Notes: generated by a model not told the origin, from the letters alone. A stretch of 64,000 bases of DNA from Juglans regia (GCF_001411555.2 NC_049915.1:19234640-19298639), one strand, 5' to 3'. Numbered from the stretch's first letter, positions 37,927-49,586 are shown. Numbers and translations are program-made.

Positions 37927-38120
37927 AACCCAGCTAACAATTCCTCCTCCGTTGCTTCCTCTTCTTCTTCTTCTTTGGTTTCAAACCCAGCTAGCAATTC
38001 CGTCCGCTGTTGCTGCTTCTTCTTCTTCTTCTTGTGCGTGAACCCAGCTAGTAATTCCGTCCTCTGCTGCTGTTGCTTCTTCTTCTTCTTCTTCTTCTTC
38101 TTCTTCTTCTTCTTCTTCTT
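37927..38120. repeat. 57-base minisatellite followed by CTT microsatellite
   Basis: AACCCAGCTA recurs at 37927, 37984 and 38041, exactly 57 bases apart, each followed by ARYAATTCC, a C/G-rich link and a TTC/CTT run. The third unit ends in an expanded (CTT)n tract to about 38120. The period is 19 codons, so frames stay open on both strands, but no protein function is recognised. Confidence 0.8.
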
Positions 38121-38377
38121 CCATTTTTTTGGTTTCATTTCTTTATTTTAATATGGTTTATCTCGGTGTGTTCGTGGTTCTCTACGTGGTGCGGTGGTGG
38201 AGTAGTTTTGCCGATCTCTAGGTATTTTTGTTTTGTTTTGGTTCTTTTAATCTAGCATAACCCGATCTCTGTGAATGCTCTGATTTTCGTTTTGTGATTT
38301 TTTTTGGTTCTGTGAATCTAGCATTTTTCCCCCAAAGCTGTGGTACTGGCTTTGTTGGGGAAATGACATTGAACCAA

Positions 38378-38512
38378 GCTTTGAGATTTGTGGCTTCACT
38401 AGAGACAGATTCCAAGCTTGTTAAAAGATATATTGATCATTCATTTGTGTTGAGATTGCTTGAGTTGTTTGATTTTGAGATTCCGAACTTTCATTTTCTT
38501 GAAACACAGCTA
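38378..38512 (+). pseudogene. Fragment of a PP2A regulatory subunit B' (B56) gene
   Basis: The plus-strand frame reads [20 protein letters not shown] then [12 protein letters not shown]. This matches the strongly conserved B56 HEAT-repeat segment ([30 protein letters not shown], from memory) for about 35 residues and then loses similarity ([13 protein letters not shown] in place of the SEDPRER region). Upstream and downstream B56 parts are missing, so it is an isolated fragment, perhaps captured by a transposon or left by an older duplication. Confidence 0.72.
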
Positions 38513-39396
38513 GTGTGTGTGTGCGAGCTCGAGAGAGAGACTACAAAACCCGATGATGCAAACCCGAGACTAAAGTTTTGGAATTGAGGCGATGGTTCGT
38601 GATGGGAGACGATGATACAGTGTTAACTTGTCGTTAACTTTAACTGGGAAAAAGAAAAAAAACGTTAAAACAAGGTTTTCCGTCTCATAGACGCTTTATA
38701 TATGTAGATAGATTTAATAATTAAGAAAGTATTTTTTTAATAATTTTTTTTTTTTTCAAAATATTTAGAAGGATTTAAAAAATATTTGAAAAAAATGTGC
38801 AATTTACACGGGATAAAAATGGTCCGTGGGATTTGTCGGTGGTCCTAGCTAGCAGTTTCGTTTTGTAAAAGGGTGGCTTTATAGCCACCGGAAGCTCTTG
38901 CTAGTTCATTTTATATATTTTTTTATATGTATTTTTTTAATATTTTTTTTTTTTAAAAAAATCATAATATTATTAAAAAATACTTACTTAATCCTTAAGT
39001 AAAAGAAAACATAAAACCCAGAAGTAGACCAGCGTGAAGAGCAGCATTTTCCTTTGTAAAAACATAATGGAACAGCTTATAAGTCACACCTGTTACCAAA
39101 AAAGACGATTCTTTAAACTTGGTCTAACCGTTACAATCAGCACTTCATGGGCTTTGAATTCTGATGCCACACAAATTTTTTGTTTCCATATGAACAATTT
39201 TTTGTTTAGGGTTTGATATATATTGCTAGAGAGGGGCCGTACATGCATGGTAGCTAAGCTGAGGTTAAAGATACGTAGCTTTTGATATTAGAGTACTGGA
39301 TGCATGGGTTTTCTCTATACGGATGGAACTCACGTAAGATTTCATTGCATGAAGATTGATTTCTCATGCATGGGTTTATGCATGAAAACGTTAACG

Positions 39397-39534
39397 CGCT
39401 ATAAAAAAAACGGATATTTGTAATATTTTTTTGCGATAAAAATTATTATTTACGATAAAAATAAATTTATTTTAATTAGAAATAGTCATTTCGTTAGAAA
39501 TAACTATTAGTAACTAAACAGTTTTTTTATAACG
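39397..39534. mobile_element. 138-base TIR element with ACG target duplication
   Basis: Ends CGCTATAAAAAAAAC (left) and GTTTTTTTATAACG (right) are inverted repeats, flanked by ACG at 39394-39396 and 39535-39537. Unit B reads GTTAACGTTTTCTATATAAA at this point (near 50230) with one ACG, i.e. an empty site. The interior has further inverted pieces (GCGATAAAAATTATT, then TTACGATAAAAATAAATT). Nonautonomous, probably inserted after the duplication. Confidence 0.75.
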
Positions 39535-40293
39535 ACGTTTTATATATAAATGATGCAAACCCTAGCTAGGAGAATGATCGAGGCTGCAGCATGCATGGTT
39601 AGGGCTTCTAATATTTCTCATAGATGATCTGATCCTTAATTATTACCTATGATCAGATTTCGTGCTTCCCTTTTAGTTTAGGCTTCTCTGTAAAGTCCTA
39701 TAGATCGATGCCAGCTAAACAAACTTTCAAAACTAATATTCCCTAGCTAAACCAAATCAATCGTATAACCTAAAGGAAAGTTTTCAGATCATGCACAAAC
39801 ATGAGTAAATATTAATATTTTGAATACCGTACTGAACGTCGTACTTGTCAAGGGCCTAAACATACAAGTTTTACATCCAAATTAATAGTTTTACATATCT
39901 ACTCAAAAATAGAAACTCCACATATCTACTCAAAAATAGAAAAACTCCAAGTTTCAGGCCCTGTGATAATGCATCTCTAAGTAAATTGCAAAAAATAAAA
40001 AATAAAAATCTGGAGGATCTTTAATTTCTCCAATGCCTTGGAAAAATGTGATCTTCAATGTTTAATTATAAACCACCCAGATTTGTAGGTATGCCCTGTT
40101 TGAATTCCTGTACTACTCTCATGATCACTAGGAATTAAGCTAGCTGTTTTGCTAATTTTCCTGCTGATTGGGTTAGTCCTCACTGTAGGGTTAATTTGTT
40201 TTCCTCCATTTGTTAGTCTTCAAAGTTTGTGTTTTATTCTTCAATCTGCTATCCTATAAAAGGGTAAGTTTTGTGGTGCAAAAAGAACAATAA

Positions 40294-40476
40294 CGGTCCC
40301 GAGAAACCATTTCAACTCATTATTACAACTTTATTAAATTCACACACAAAATATAACAAATAATTCAATTTTTTCAAATCTCAAAATAATAATAATATTT
40401 TAACAATATTTTATTCAACTTTTAATTTTTATCTAAAATCATCTCATCTCATCTCACTATATATCCAAACGGGGCT
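40294..40476. mobile_element. MITE of the GTTTGGAT family, unit A copy with damaged left end
   Basis: The right end ATCCAAACGGGGCT is followed by TAA; the left end reads CGGTCCCGAGAAACC and lacks the TTTGGATT present in the unit B copy (51005-51208). It is present in both units, so it predates the duplication. Confidence 0.75.
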
Positions 40477-41023
40477 TAAAGATTTTGAAATATATTTGTG
40501 GTGGGAGACATTTTCTATCTGCATTTTGTAGCATTATAATTTATAACCAGTTTTCTTTTTTCCCCAAAGCAAATTAGGATGAACTTGAAAGTTCACAAGT
40601 CTCATTAATTCTTCTCTCCTTCTCTTTTTGTAATTACTTTAGTGAAAGATCATTACCATAAGATTTTTCTTTTGCATGGGGAGATTATCCCCAGATTTTG
40701 ATCACAGTGAAATCAATTTGCACCAAGAAAAGATACAAGATACCAAGAGTGAAAACTTGATCTTAATGATCTTCAATATCTACCAACTTTGACTCATTGA
40801 GAGATAACAAAAAAGTAGGTGAACAAATACATAAGATAAAAAAATTCTCAAAAGCGGAGGATAAAGCAAAAACAACAGTGATTAGCTCCAGAATTTGATA
40901 CTTTTTCCAGTACAGCCTCTCCCTTAGTGGCTAGTCCAATAGTTCAACGACAACTCATGCTTACGACAAAAGATATACCTTTCTTTCACTGCAATGCCTT
41001 TTCTTTTTCTTCACTTTTGTGAT

Positions 41024-41361
41024 TTACCAAACTGAGGAATAGTCAATCAGATCAGATTTCTCAGACTGAGTCAGCATCTTCATGTCCAAGGCTCCAAAAT
41101 CTTGATGTGAAACCTCAAGAAACTTGGGGTTGAATCTGTCTAAGTTTTCTGGAGTAAAGCATGCATGATATAAAGAATAATGATAATATGAAAAGCTGTG
41201 ATTACGTATACAAACTTATATACTAATTGATAATGACTTCGAATTAAGGAAGAATACTTAACAATGGTCACAACTAGATCAATGGCTTCTGGTATCCATG
41301 TTGGGGGAACATATCCTTTGGGATTTCCATTTTGAGACCGACAGTAAATGGCTTTTCTCAT
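41024..41361 (-). other. Unidentified coding-like stretch, unit A
   Basis: Two minus-strand segments look protein-coding but match nothing I recognise. The first starts MRKAIYCRSQNGNPK at 41361 and runs through PPTWIPEAIDLVVTI, then meets a GTTAAGT donor-like site. The second, after a CAG acceptor-like site near 41153, reads ENLDRFNPKFLEVSHQDFGA to DYSSVW and a TAA at 41024-41026. The simple join is out of phase by one base, so either the splice is different or the gene is broken. Unit B holds the same stretch with a stop four codons earlier. Confidence 0.3.
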
Positions 41362-41508
41362 GTTTTTTTTCTTTTTTAAAGTAAGTGGTCTTTGCTTTGT
41401 AACTTGTGTATATTTGAAACTGCAATCAGTTCATTTCTGCATTAGATGTTCTTGAACATAATTACAGCACAAAATTTTTGTTCTAAGTTTTTAATAGTTC
41501 TGTTCTAA

Positions 41509-41727
41509 AGCCTAGTCCCGTTTGAATTTAGAAAGTGTTTCATCTCATCTCATTTCATTATTACAACTTTCTTAAATTCTCACACAAAATATAATTATAA
41601 ACAATTCAACTTTTTCAAATCTCAATTCAACTTTTTCAAATCACAAAACAATAATAATATTAAAAATAATATTTTTTTAACTTTCATATAAAATCATATC
41701 ATCTCATCTCTAAATCCAAACCAGCCC
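41509..41727. mobile_element. MITE of the GTTTGGAT family, unit A
   Basis: Left end contains AGTCCCGTTTGAATTTAG; the right end, reversed, is GGGCTGGTTTGGATTTAG. TAA lies at both sides (41506-41508 and 41728-41730). The interior repeats a TTCAACTTTTTCAAATC unit. The counterpart in unit B is at 52236-52429. Confidence 0.7.
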
Positions 41728-42270
41728 TAAATAAAACTAGACTTGCATTAGGAATTATTTTACTTAGAGCATGCAACAATTGATGATTCCAAGGTACATA
41801 TAAGTATTGGGATTTTGCACCAATTGAAGTCATTTAATTATCACAGTACATGAGATGCATCGGTATATATAGTTTGATCATACACCGTAGATAATCATCA
41901 TTCTCTGTTTTCTTAAATCCCATGTTGAAGTGGGTACGTACGATTGTAACCTCATTGCAGTCATAGTCCTGGAAAGCCAAAAGATTCTACGGTTTTGCTA
42001 CAAAATCACCATTTATCATTCTTTAATTGACTTATAATTTCGTATAAACAATACATTTACCAAGTAGTACTGCAAAAATGTGAAAAAACTATACTGTAAT
42101 CGAGAGAGCTTTAATGGATGGTTTAATACAGATTGAGAGATAGACACATCATTAAACATTAAATATTAATATTTTAGACTAATAAAAAACTTTACACAGA
42201 CAACATTAATAAATACTATAGAACTCAGTATTTTGCTATACATAGATCATGATAGGATGGAAATCATCTC

Positions 42271-42978
42271 CTAAAGTCGTCTCCAAAATTTAGCTAAAAG
42301 TACTTGTTTTGCATAAAATAAAAAATATTCAAGATATAACCCCACATTGGATTACCCAAAATAATATTAATATAACATTATTTATTTATTTATTTTTTAT
42401 TTTTTCATAATTTCCAATTATACTAACCATATGTTAATTAATAATTTAACTTTTAATTATCTTATTGTTTCCCAACTATTTTTTTTTTTCAATCTAATTG
42501 TCCAACATAGACCACATCTACAATTCTTGTGAGGAATGTTTTTGTCTTCTAATAGCAATTCATACACGTTCATCATGTCCAATAAAACTCAGTGTAAATA
42601 TGAAAAATCTATATCATGATAATTTGGAAAAATCTGTAAAAAATAATTTGAAAAAATCTATATCATAATAATATGAAAAAATCTTTTTTTTTTTTCCCAA
42701 TTTCCTTTTGCAGGAGAAATGCAAGCATAAACCCTATAATACAGCAAAATTCAACCACGTATTCCTAAGTTTCTAGAGCCAAATCATCACAAATTAATAA
42801 GAAATTAGCCTCTATATATATATATATAATCAAATACGGGAGAGGAAGGTTGAAGAGAGAGAGGAGAGGGTTAGAGCAGAAAATACTTTAGTAGAATAAA
42901 AAATTGTAACTCAATAAACTTGGAGAAAGGTTTAGAGTTACTGTAACTCAAAACTAGATTTGAAGAGTTTTGACTACT
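42271..42978. mobile_element. Possible larger TIR element ending at the duplication breakpoint, unit A
   Basis: The left part AAGTCGTCTCCAAAATTTAG and the reverse of the right end AGTAGTCAAAACTCTTCAAA are similar, and the interior has transposon-like AT-rich sequence with a TA microsatellite. The right end coincides with the end of unit A (42978). The inverted repeats are imperfect and no target duplication is visible, so this is tentative. The unit B counterpart is about 53093-53837. Confidence 0.4.
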
Positions 42979-43188
42979 CGAGCATATACAGTTCATCTAT
43001 TGGGTTTCACGATGTGACATAGCCAGAAATCTATAAATTTATTTATGTGTAAATAAAAAGGTACATATGCATGCACATGCGTGTCTATACTTGATAGACC
43101 TGGCTGGAAATGATATAGGATCTGTCTCCAGCTGAAGTTATATGCAAAGGCATGGCATATGTAAGATCAATGCAATCAGATAAGTTAC

Positions 43189-43703
43189 CTGGCAAGCCCT
43201 GCTGAAGATAATCCAACTGGGATTTCACTCCTGAACAAAGACAGAAAATCAAAAAAGAAATGACATAGAAGGAAGAAAAGCCAAACCCTAAGAAATAATT
43301 TTACTTAAATCTAATCCAACTAATCCATGCTTCAAAAGCAGTATGACAACTAAAGTAAGAAGAACACAATAGGAATCCTTCAACCTAAAGCATCAATTTC
43401 AAAAGTAAAACCCAACTACACGCTAAAGAGGCAAAAACCCATATCCAAACCGCCAATCAATGTAGAGCCAGACCAACCATTTCAGGCAATAAGACCCACG
43501 GACATGCTCGCAGAGACACAGACATACATGTACAGGCGCGAGTATGGAGAGGAAGGGAGACCTTGTTGGGTACAGAGGATCACTGGGGAGTAGCTGGTGA
43601 TGACGCTGATACACAAATCCCTCCTCTTTTCCCATGAATTAGGACTGTCTGGTGGCTGATCTTCATGGAGGTTGAAGGTCATCACTGTTAAAGAAACACT
43701 CAT
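43189..43703 (-). pseudogene. Truncated copy of the DNase I-like gene (exons 1-2 only)
   Basis: Exon 1 (43562-43703) and exon 2 (43189-43230) keep the frame and splice sites of the full gene at 27529-30675, coding for 61 residues up to QLDYLQQGLPG. Exons 3-7 are absent because the duplication started inside the third intron region of the source gene. Residue 25 is Glu here (SWEKRRD) and Ala in the full gene; Glu is what I recall from homologues, so the full copy carries the change. With its own promoter copy it could be transcribed but cannot give the fold. Confidence 0.9.
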
Positions 43704-45289
43704 GCTTATTACTAATCTCTTTCTCTATCTTTCTCTCTATCCTTTCTTTTTCCTACATGATCTTCATTCAAATAATGTTGCACAGAGGAAAGTGAACAAC
43801 CTTACGCATATTCGTTTCTTGTGGACTCGAACGGGAGATTCACTGATGCACAGTACGATTTTTAAGTGAGAGCCGAGAGAGACGTTCAAACCTCAATCAT
43901 GTCTGAACTGAAACAACTCATCTACTTGTTGGGTTTTGACTGTGTACGTGCGAGGTCAAATTGGGGACCCCTAGAAGCACGCGTCAAGACAATGCTCATA
44001 ACTAGTATTGCTCTGTTTTACCGTTACAGAGAAAATTCCGACTTGGATTTTCTTTAGACTGTTGGTGTTAGTTTTTCTTTCAAAGAAGTTCATGGAACTG
44101 CAAAACCTACAGTACGAGATCATGGTGTTAAAGAGTATCAAATGGTTTTGCTTATAAGATCATGATCGTTAACATACATTATTGGCAAAACAATATCGTA
44201 TAAAATGCAGGTCATGACATCAAATCACCTGTATTAGTCTAGACAGTGCAACTGAGAGTCTGAGACGTCTGATTTTGTAAGTCATCCCTCTGGTCATATC
44301 TCCCTTTTTCTGCCTAATTCGGTTGAAAAACGAATATAATTGAAAATTACTATTATTTCTTTTGGAATTAGGATTTGCTTTCCCACCCCTTCTAATCAAG
44401 CATATTATAGGATAATCAAAAGTAACTACAAAAGTTTAAAATGGATCTGTTTTACTATCATATACAAGAAACAACTAAGTAGATTATCTAATGATAAGTT
44501 TCCAAAAATATAATTGATTGCTGACCATTGTAACAACTAAGTAGGTAGATTAACTAAAGATAAGTTTCAAAAAACATGATTGATTGCTGACTATTATCAT
44601 TGAATGCGATTTTGAGATTAATGAAATTTTGTACATTTACATCCTTGGTGAGGATTGGAAAAGGTCAACCTCAATGGGAAAATACAAACACATGAGGATT
44701 ACTATGTTCTTATTGCCACCCTCCACTTCGTTTAGAGAACTTCCAACTTGGAGTGACTTGTTATCTCAGGAAAATTTTCTGTTTTAGAAAACAAAAATAT
44801 TTAGGTGCCCTACTTGAAAGATTTTTTTTTTTTTTGTCCACCAGCTTTGCAAATTTTTAAAAGTGCAACCACAAGATTGTAAATATAATTTTTCTTTATT
44901 GTCTACCAGAGCCTCAAGCACTTCTTGTTTTTCAATGAACAAGAATGAAGGCAAATGGACTTAAGTGTATACTTCATGTGTTAGCAAGACCTATTTAGGC
45001 TCCCCTAATACACAGAAAAACACCACCAGAGTGACGGAAAGAAAATCAAGAAATAACTATAAAGACCGATAGACATTCAAAGAGACTGTTCGAGTTGAAA
45101 ATCAAATACTTTTAATTTACCCAAACAAACCCAAACAAGACCATGCCCTCGGCTCATCACTTCTCAAATCTCCAACATGTTTTATTCACTCAACTCGTTG
45201 GAAAACCAACCAAGATGTATCTGTTTCCTCCCTCATGCTTGGCTGATGTGAAAGAGATCCCAACAGCATGCTTCGAACCAACTCCGTAT
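43704..45289. other. Spacer between LAP copy B and the truncated DNase I-like copy
   Basis: Duplicate of 30676-32212. Differs mainly by a roughly 65-base extra stretch near 44380-44445. No gene recognised. Confidence 0.5.
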
Positions 45290-48200
45290 CTAAGAAGAGT
45301 TCTTCAACACCCACTCTACCAGAGTAGAAATGCCAAAGCCTGTTGCAGTACGTTTCTTCAAATTCCAAGCTGGGCCAGCGATGTCTATGTGCATCCACTT
45401 AACCTTTTCATCAACAAACTGCAAAAGCACAACACAAGTTTTAGAAACCCAAAGCAGATGCCTTTGAAAAGAACTTTGCTTAAAATTCAGTCAAAGTAAA
45501 GTCGGAAAATAGCATGGGGCCGTCAAAAGATCCAACTCTAACACCCCCCTCCCCCTTTTTTCTCAAAGGGAAAAATAAAAATCAGAGGATAAAAACACCA
45601 CAAATTATCAAAACATTAAAAAAAGAGCATATGGAGAAGAGAACCCGCCCGCCCCATGATTGCTATCATAACAAGTCTCTGAACATGTATCAAGCAGAAA
45701 ACATTTATTAATTTATAATGAAAAACGACCAAATTGTTTACCTGCTTCAAGAAGAGAGCAGCAGTGATAGCACCACCTTGACGATCACCAGTGTTGACCA
45801 TATCAGCTACTCCTGATTTCATCGACTCCCAATAACTTTCCTCCATTGGCATTCTCCAAAGTTTCTCCCCACTGACCTCTGAAGCTGCAAATACCTCCTT
45901 CGCCAAGTCATCACTGGGCGTAAAGACACCTATAAAAGAAAACGTTTGCCATATCAGTAATTAACTGGTATTCAAGTTGTAAGAATTCAGCAGATACATG
46001 AAAGAATGAGAATGCAGCAAGTAAAAAGCCACCATTTTAATAGTGTTATACAAATTACAAACATAACCCGAGGTTTTTCAACAGAATTCCATGACATTAT
46101 TCAGAACTGCCAATATATCACTATTTCTGACAAGCAACAGTTGAGTAAATTTTCAAAACCAGTGTGCTCTTCCCCCCTTCCTATTTGTTTACTATAAAAT
46201 AGAGTGGTTCTCAGACCTCAACTCCCAGCAGTACAAAAAACTCTGATACATTTTACTTGTCATGATTACAAGAATATGTAGATACCTGCAATTGAAGGGC
46301 CAAGAGCGACTCTGCAAGCCCCAGTTAAGGTTGCCAGGTCAACTATCTGCAGAACAATTAATGGTAATGTGAGCACTAAACCCAAAATAAACATCTTAAC
46401 AAGATTGGAACTCTTTGAGAACAAAGCTAGAAGAACAAGGTGAGGGACATCCTGTATTTCTGGACACAGCTCCACTATGGCATGTACACCTCAATAAGAA
46501 TTTAGCAGGTTATAGATATAACACAATCACTCAAGACCCCATAAACAATGGAACATGTTGTGAATCAGATCCTTTACGCAGTGAACCGGGATGAGAGCAT
46601 CACTATCAAACATCAAATAACTAGAAGTTCAAAACATTTTGTGCCAAGTTACATCATTTTGAATAATGCTAATAATATGTTAGATATATCACGATTCTTA
46701 GGAGTGCCAATGGCAGATGTAAGTATTACCTTGTCAACACCTTGGTCACAAGCATATAGCAAAGCATCTGCCAGGGTAAGCCTGCCCTCAGCATCTGTGT
46801 TATTAACCTGCATTAGAGATTGAAGTCAACTAGAGAATATCAGTTTATAGATATGGATGCAAAAACATATCATATGAAAATCAAATCATCACCACAACTA
46901 GGACTATTTAGAAAATTATGGCAGCCATCACAAGTTCAGTTTTCTTGAAGACTTTGAAAATGCTATGAAGAAACCAATGGGGCCAACAAAACTTACACGG
47001 AATATACAAACACAGCCTGGATAATTTTTCATCATTTTAATGAGTTCTAGATACTTCCATTATGAACCCAATTGAGTTTGACCCAGGTCTACTACTCATT
47101 CATTACCCAATAGGAGCCGATACAATAATGAATAAAGAACTTCAAGATGAAGTCTTTGTTTCAATCTGTGAAATGCTTGACTCCTTGAATAAAAACAATT
47201 TTAAAATTTGATGCAATCCAATGAGAATGAACCTCTCATTATTTTGCAGTATAAGAATGAAACCTCTCATAAGTTGGTTACTGCATGTTCTCTTCACAAA
47301 CCAGAGAACCTATACCTCAATGGTCTTTCCATTTGATGCGGTAACAATGTCTCCAGGCCTCATACCCGTTCCACTTATCATATTCTCACAAGCTGCCACA
47401 ATGAAATGAACCTGCATAGACAAGGCATTTACTCTAATATTAGGCTACTAGATTCTACTGATCAAAGTCTCAAAAACAGAACAAAAATTAAGAGAGATAA
47501 AAAATCAAATTTCTGACCTCTACACCAGGAGGTTTAATTTGACCAATAGCTTTTGCCGCACCTAGAACTGCTGCTGAACCCCCCATATCAAATTTCATGA
47601 GCTCAATGAAACAGCCAGGTCCTGTTTTTATGTTGTAGCCACCACTAGAAACATATATTCAAACAGCTCATGAACCGAGAGCCAGAAAAATTAAAACAAA
47701 ATAACATATAAGATATAGTCTGACAACTTCTCCTTCGAAACTCATATATTCACCTGTCAAAGGTCAAGCCTTTTCCAACTAAGGCCAACTTGACTTTGGA
47801 AGGTCCACTTGGAGGTTTGTAACATAAATGTATAAAGTGAGGAGGATTTGCAGAGGCTGCAGCTACAGCCAGATATGACCCCATCTTCAATTCTTTGCAT
47901 TGCTCAGCATTTAAAATTGTAGCAGAAAGAACATCACTGTACAAGGAAGCAATCTTTGAAGCTTCTTCTGCTAGTACCGCTGAAGTATAAAAGTCATGGA
48001 ATACAATTAATACCAAGGATCAAATCATTTTCTAATAAACACAGACAGATGAAACTAAATGCTAGCAGACAAAGAAAATGTTTTCTAACTTCATACTCAT
48101 TAATGCATTACATGAATAAGACAATCAAGAACTATCTAACAAATTACTGCAGGGTATTGCAATGAGATATCATTCAGAAGTGAGTGTGATACGAACCAGG

Positions 48201-49586
48201 GGTGAGGACATTGGCTGGTGAATTCCCAAGTTGCCGCCCAAAAATTACTGCAGAAGAAACATCTTCCGCATACTTGAGCTTCTTTTCCAGTTCAGGTCCA
48301 GTTCCAAAGCCAAGGATATCCACGGACTTGAGAGTCGGTTTCTTTGACTCTGATTTATATCTATTATCTTCATATAACCCAAGCACAGTTCCTATGACAA
48401 TTCAAACCATTCCATCAAGTACAGAAAAATATTACCACAAATATACATAGCCTAGGGCATTGTGAATGTCAATCACTACATCACAAAATTAGTACCAGAT
48501 GCAATTGCCGAAGCTGTGCCAAGTTTCGATTCAGCAGAGAGCCCCTCGGAAGAGGCCAGCACAATAGCAATGTCACTTGCTCGAGCAGCCTTGGCTGCAG
48601 CTGCAACAGCCTCACCAAGACCCCGAAAAGCAGCCGTAGTTGAAGCAGACTGTCCGAGACCAATCAATCCGACCCTCTTTGAGCCAAGACCCGGAAGCCT
48701 AAGAACTGTTGACTGGCCAGCCTTTCCTGTAAAATCCTCCTCGGAAGAGGCTTCAGCCAACAAACCACCCAACTGAGAATCGAGCTTCTTCAAAATTGAA
48801 TTCTCAAACTTCGAGTTATCATCCTTCACCATGTCTTTCTCTGTCACACCCACTGCAAGTATGTCTCCCTTCCATTCCGTCACATCAATCTCTTTCGCAG
48901 CAAACGAGACCTGCGCTAGGAATTTTCACAGAATCAAGTCCCTAATATCCAACCAAATTATGTGTCTAAAACGAGTTTATCACAAATATAAACAAATGAA
49001 AAGCCCATTCTAAGAAACCAATCATTCACTGATTTCAGATCATCAATTTTTTTTTTTAAAAAAAAAAACTGTGATTCTATCACACGCTTTAAAGAAAAAA
49101 ATGTGGATTCAAAGAGACAGACGGAACCCCGAAAACAAAGATCGGACCCTTTTTAGCCTATATAGTCTATAAAGATTATTGAACTTATGGAGCGAGCACA
49201 TACAGTGCAAATCCCACTGGTTTCAGACTCAGCAACACATCAACAATAACTCAATTATCCACACATGTTAGCCAAAAACGATCAATCAAAAGGCAAAACT
49301 ACTAAATACAGTGGAAAAAACACAGGGCGTTCAGAGTGTGGGTAAGAGATTAAGAGAGAGAGAGAGACCTTGGGGGCTTCTATGTTAGCGGGCAAAGTGA
49401 GACCAAGGGTGGCCCGGGCGAGAGTGTGAGCCATGAGGCTGCCTCTGCGAGAGCAAAAGGGTGAGACCGCGAAAGAAACTCGAAGTGAAGCGGAAGACTG
49501 TAGCTTTCTGAATACCAAGGACGGAGAAGAGCGAGAAGACGAAGAAAAAGAAGTGTGGAGGCCAAAGAAACAATAATGGCGGCCAT
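45290..49586 (-). CDS. LAP: Leucine aminopeptidase copy B, frameshifted transit-peptide exon
   Basis: Ten exons, same structure as copy A: 49369-49586, 48496-48910, 48197-48391, 47754-47979, 47518-47644, 47316-47411, 46730-46807, 46286-46346, 45742-45929 and 45290-45418. Nine have exactly the copy A lengths; exon 1 is 218 rather than 219 bases. The lost base is a G after codon 14 (CTTTTTCTTCG against CTTTTTGCTTCG), so translation from the first ATG (49586) runs into a 68-codon dead end. Translation from the next in-frame ATG at 49434 ([11 protein letters not shown], Met52 of copy A) would give a 526-residue enzyme without a transit peptide, like cytosolic LAP1. All five metal ligands remain. 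Changes relative to A at conserved sites: E265Q, V267G, S364F, I464R, G521D and E555L. Either a relocalised isozyme or an early pseudogene. Confidence 0.85.

Larger units (their letters stand above)
37090..39148. other. 2.06-kb segment present only in unit A, carrying a gene fragment
   Basis: In unit B the flanks GAGAATTTTG and GGCTTTGAATTC are joined directly (near 49940); in unit A about 2.06 kb lies between them. The segment contains a promoter-like stretch with GGGCCCAA (37732) and AAACGGCACCGTTTT (37798-37812), a 57-base minisatellite, a CTT microsatellite, and a PP2A B'-like coding fragment. The edges show only one base of shared sequence, no target duplication and no Helitron-type ends. 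Insertion in A and deletion from B are both possible. Confidence 0.7.
29633..42978. repeat. Tandem duplication, unit A
   Basis: First copy of a head-to-tail segmental duplication. It starts inside an intron of the DNase I-like gene (GCATATACAGTTC at 29633), holds that gene's first two exons, LAP copy A and about 6 kb upstream of LAP, and ends GAGTTTTGACTACT at 42978. It aligns in order with 42982-53837. Segments present here but not in unit B include about 105 bases near 29751-29855, about 220 bases near 29934-30153, the MITE 36857-37051, a 2.06-kb segment at 37090-39148, and the element 39397-39534. Confidence 0.93.
36532..43188. other. Upstream region of LAP copy A and rest of unit A
   Basis: No intact gene. 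Contains the LAP promoter, a MITE (36857-37051), the 2.06-kb segment with a gene fragment (37090-39148), the small element 39397-39534, MITE copies at 40294-40476 and 41509-41727, an unidentified coding-like stretch (41024-41361), a possible larger element (about 42271-42978) and the duplication junction near 42979-42981. The remainder is AT-rich spacer. Confidence 0.55.

Noticed and set aside
37710..38138. 142-codon minus-strand frame rich in Lys/Glu
   Set aside because: It is the translation of the CTT/GAA microsatellite and minisatellite; there is no independent sign of coding.
37090..39148. Helitron as the carrier of the PP2A B' fragment
   Set aside because: The borders do not show TC at one end and CTRR with a hairpin at the other, and the insertion point is not clearly A|T.
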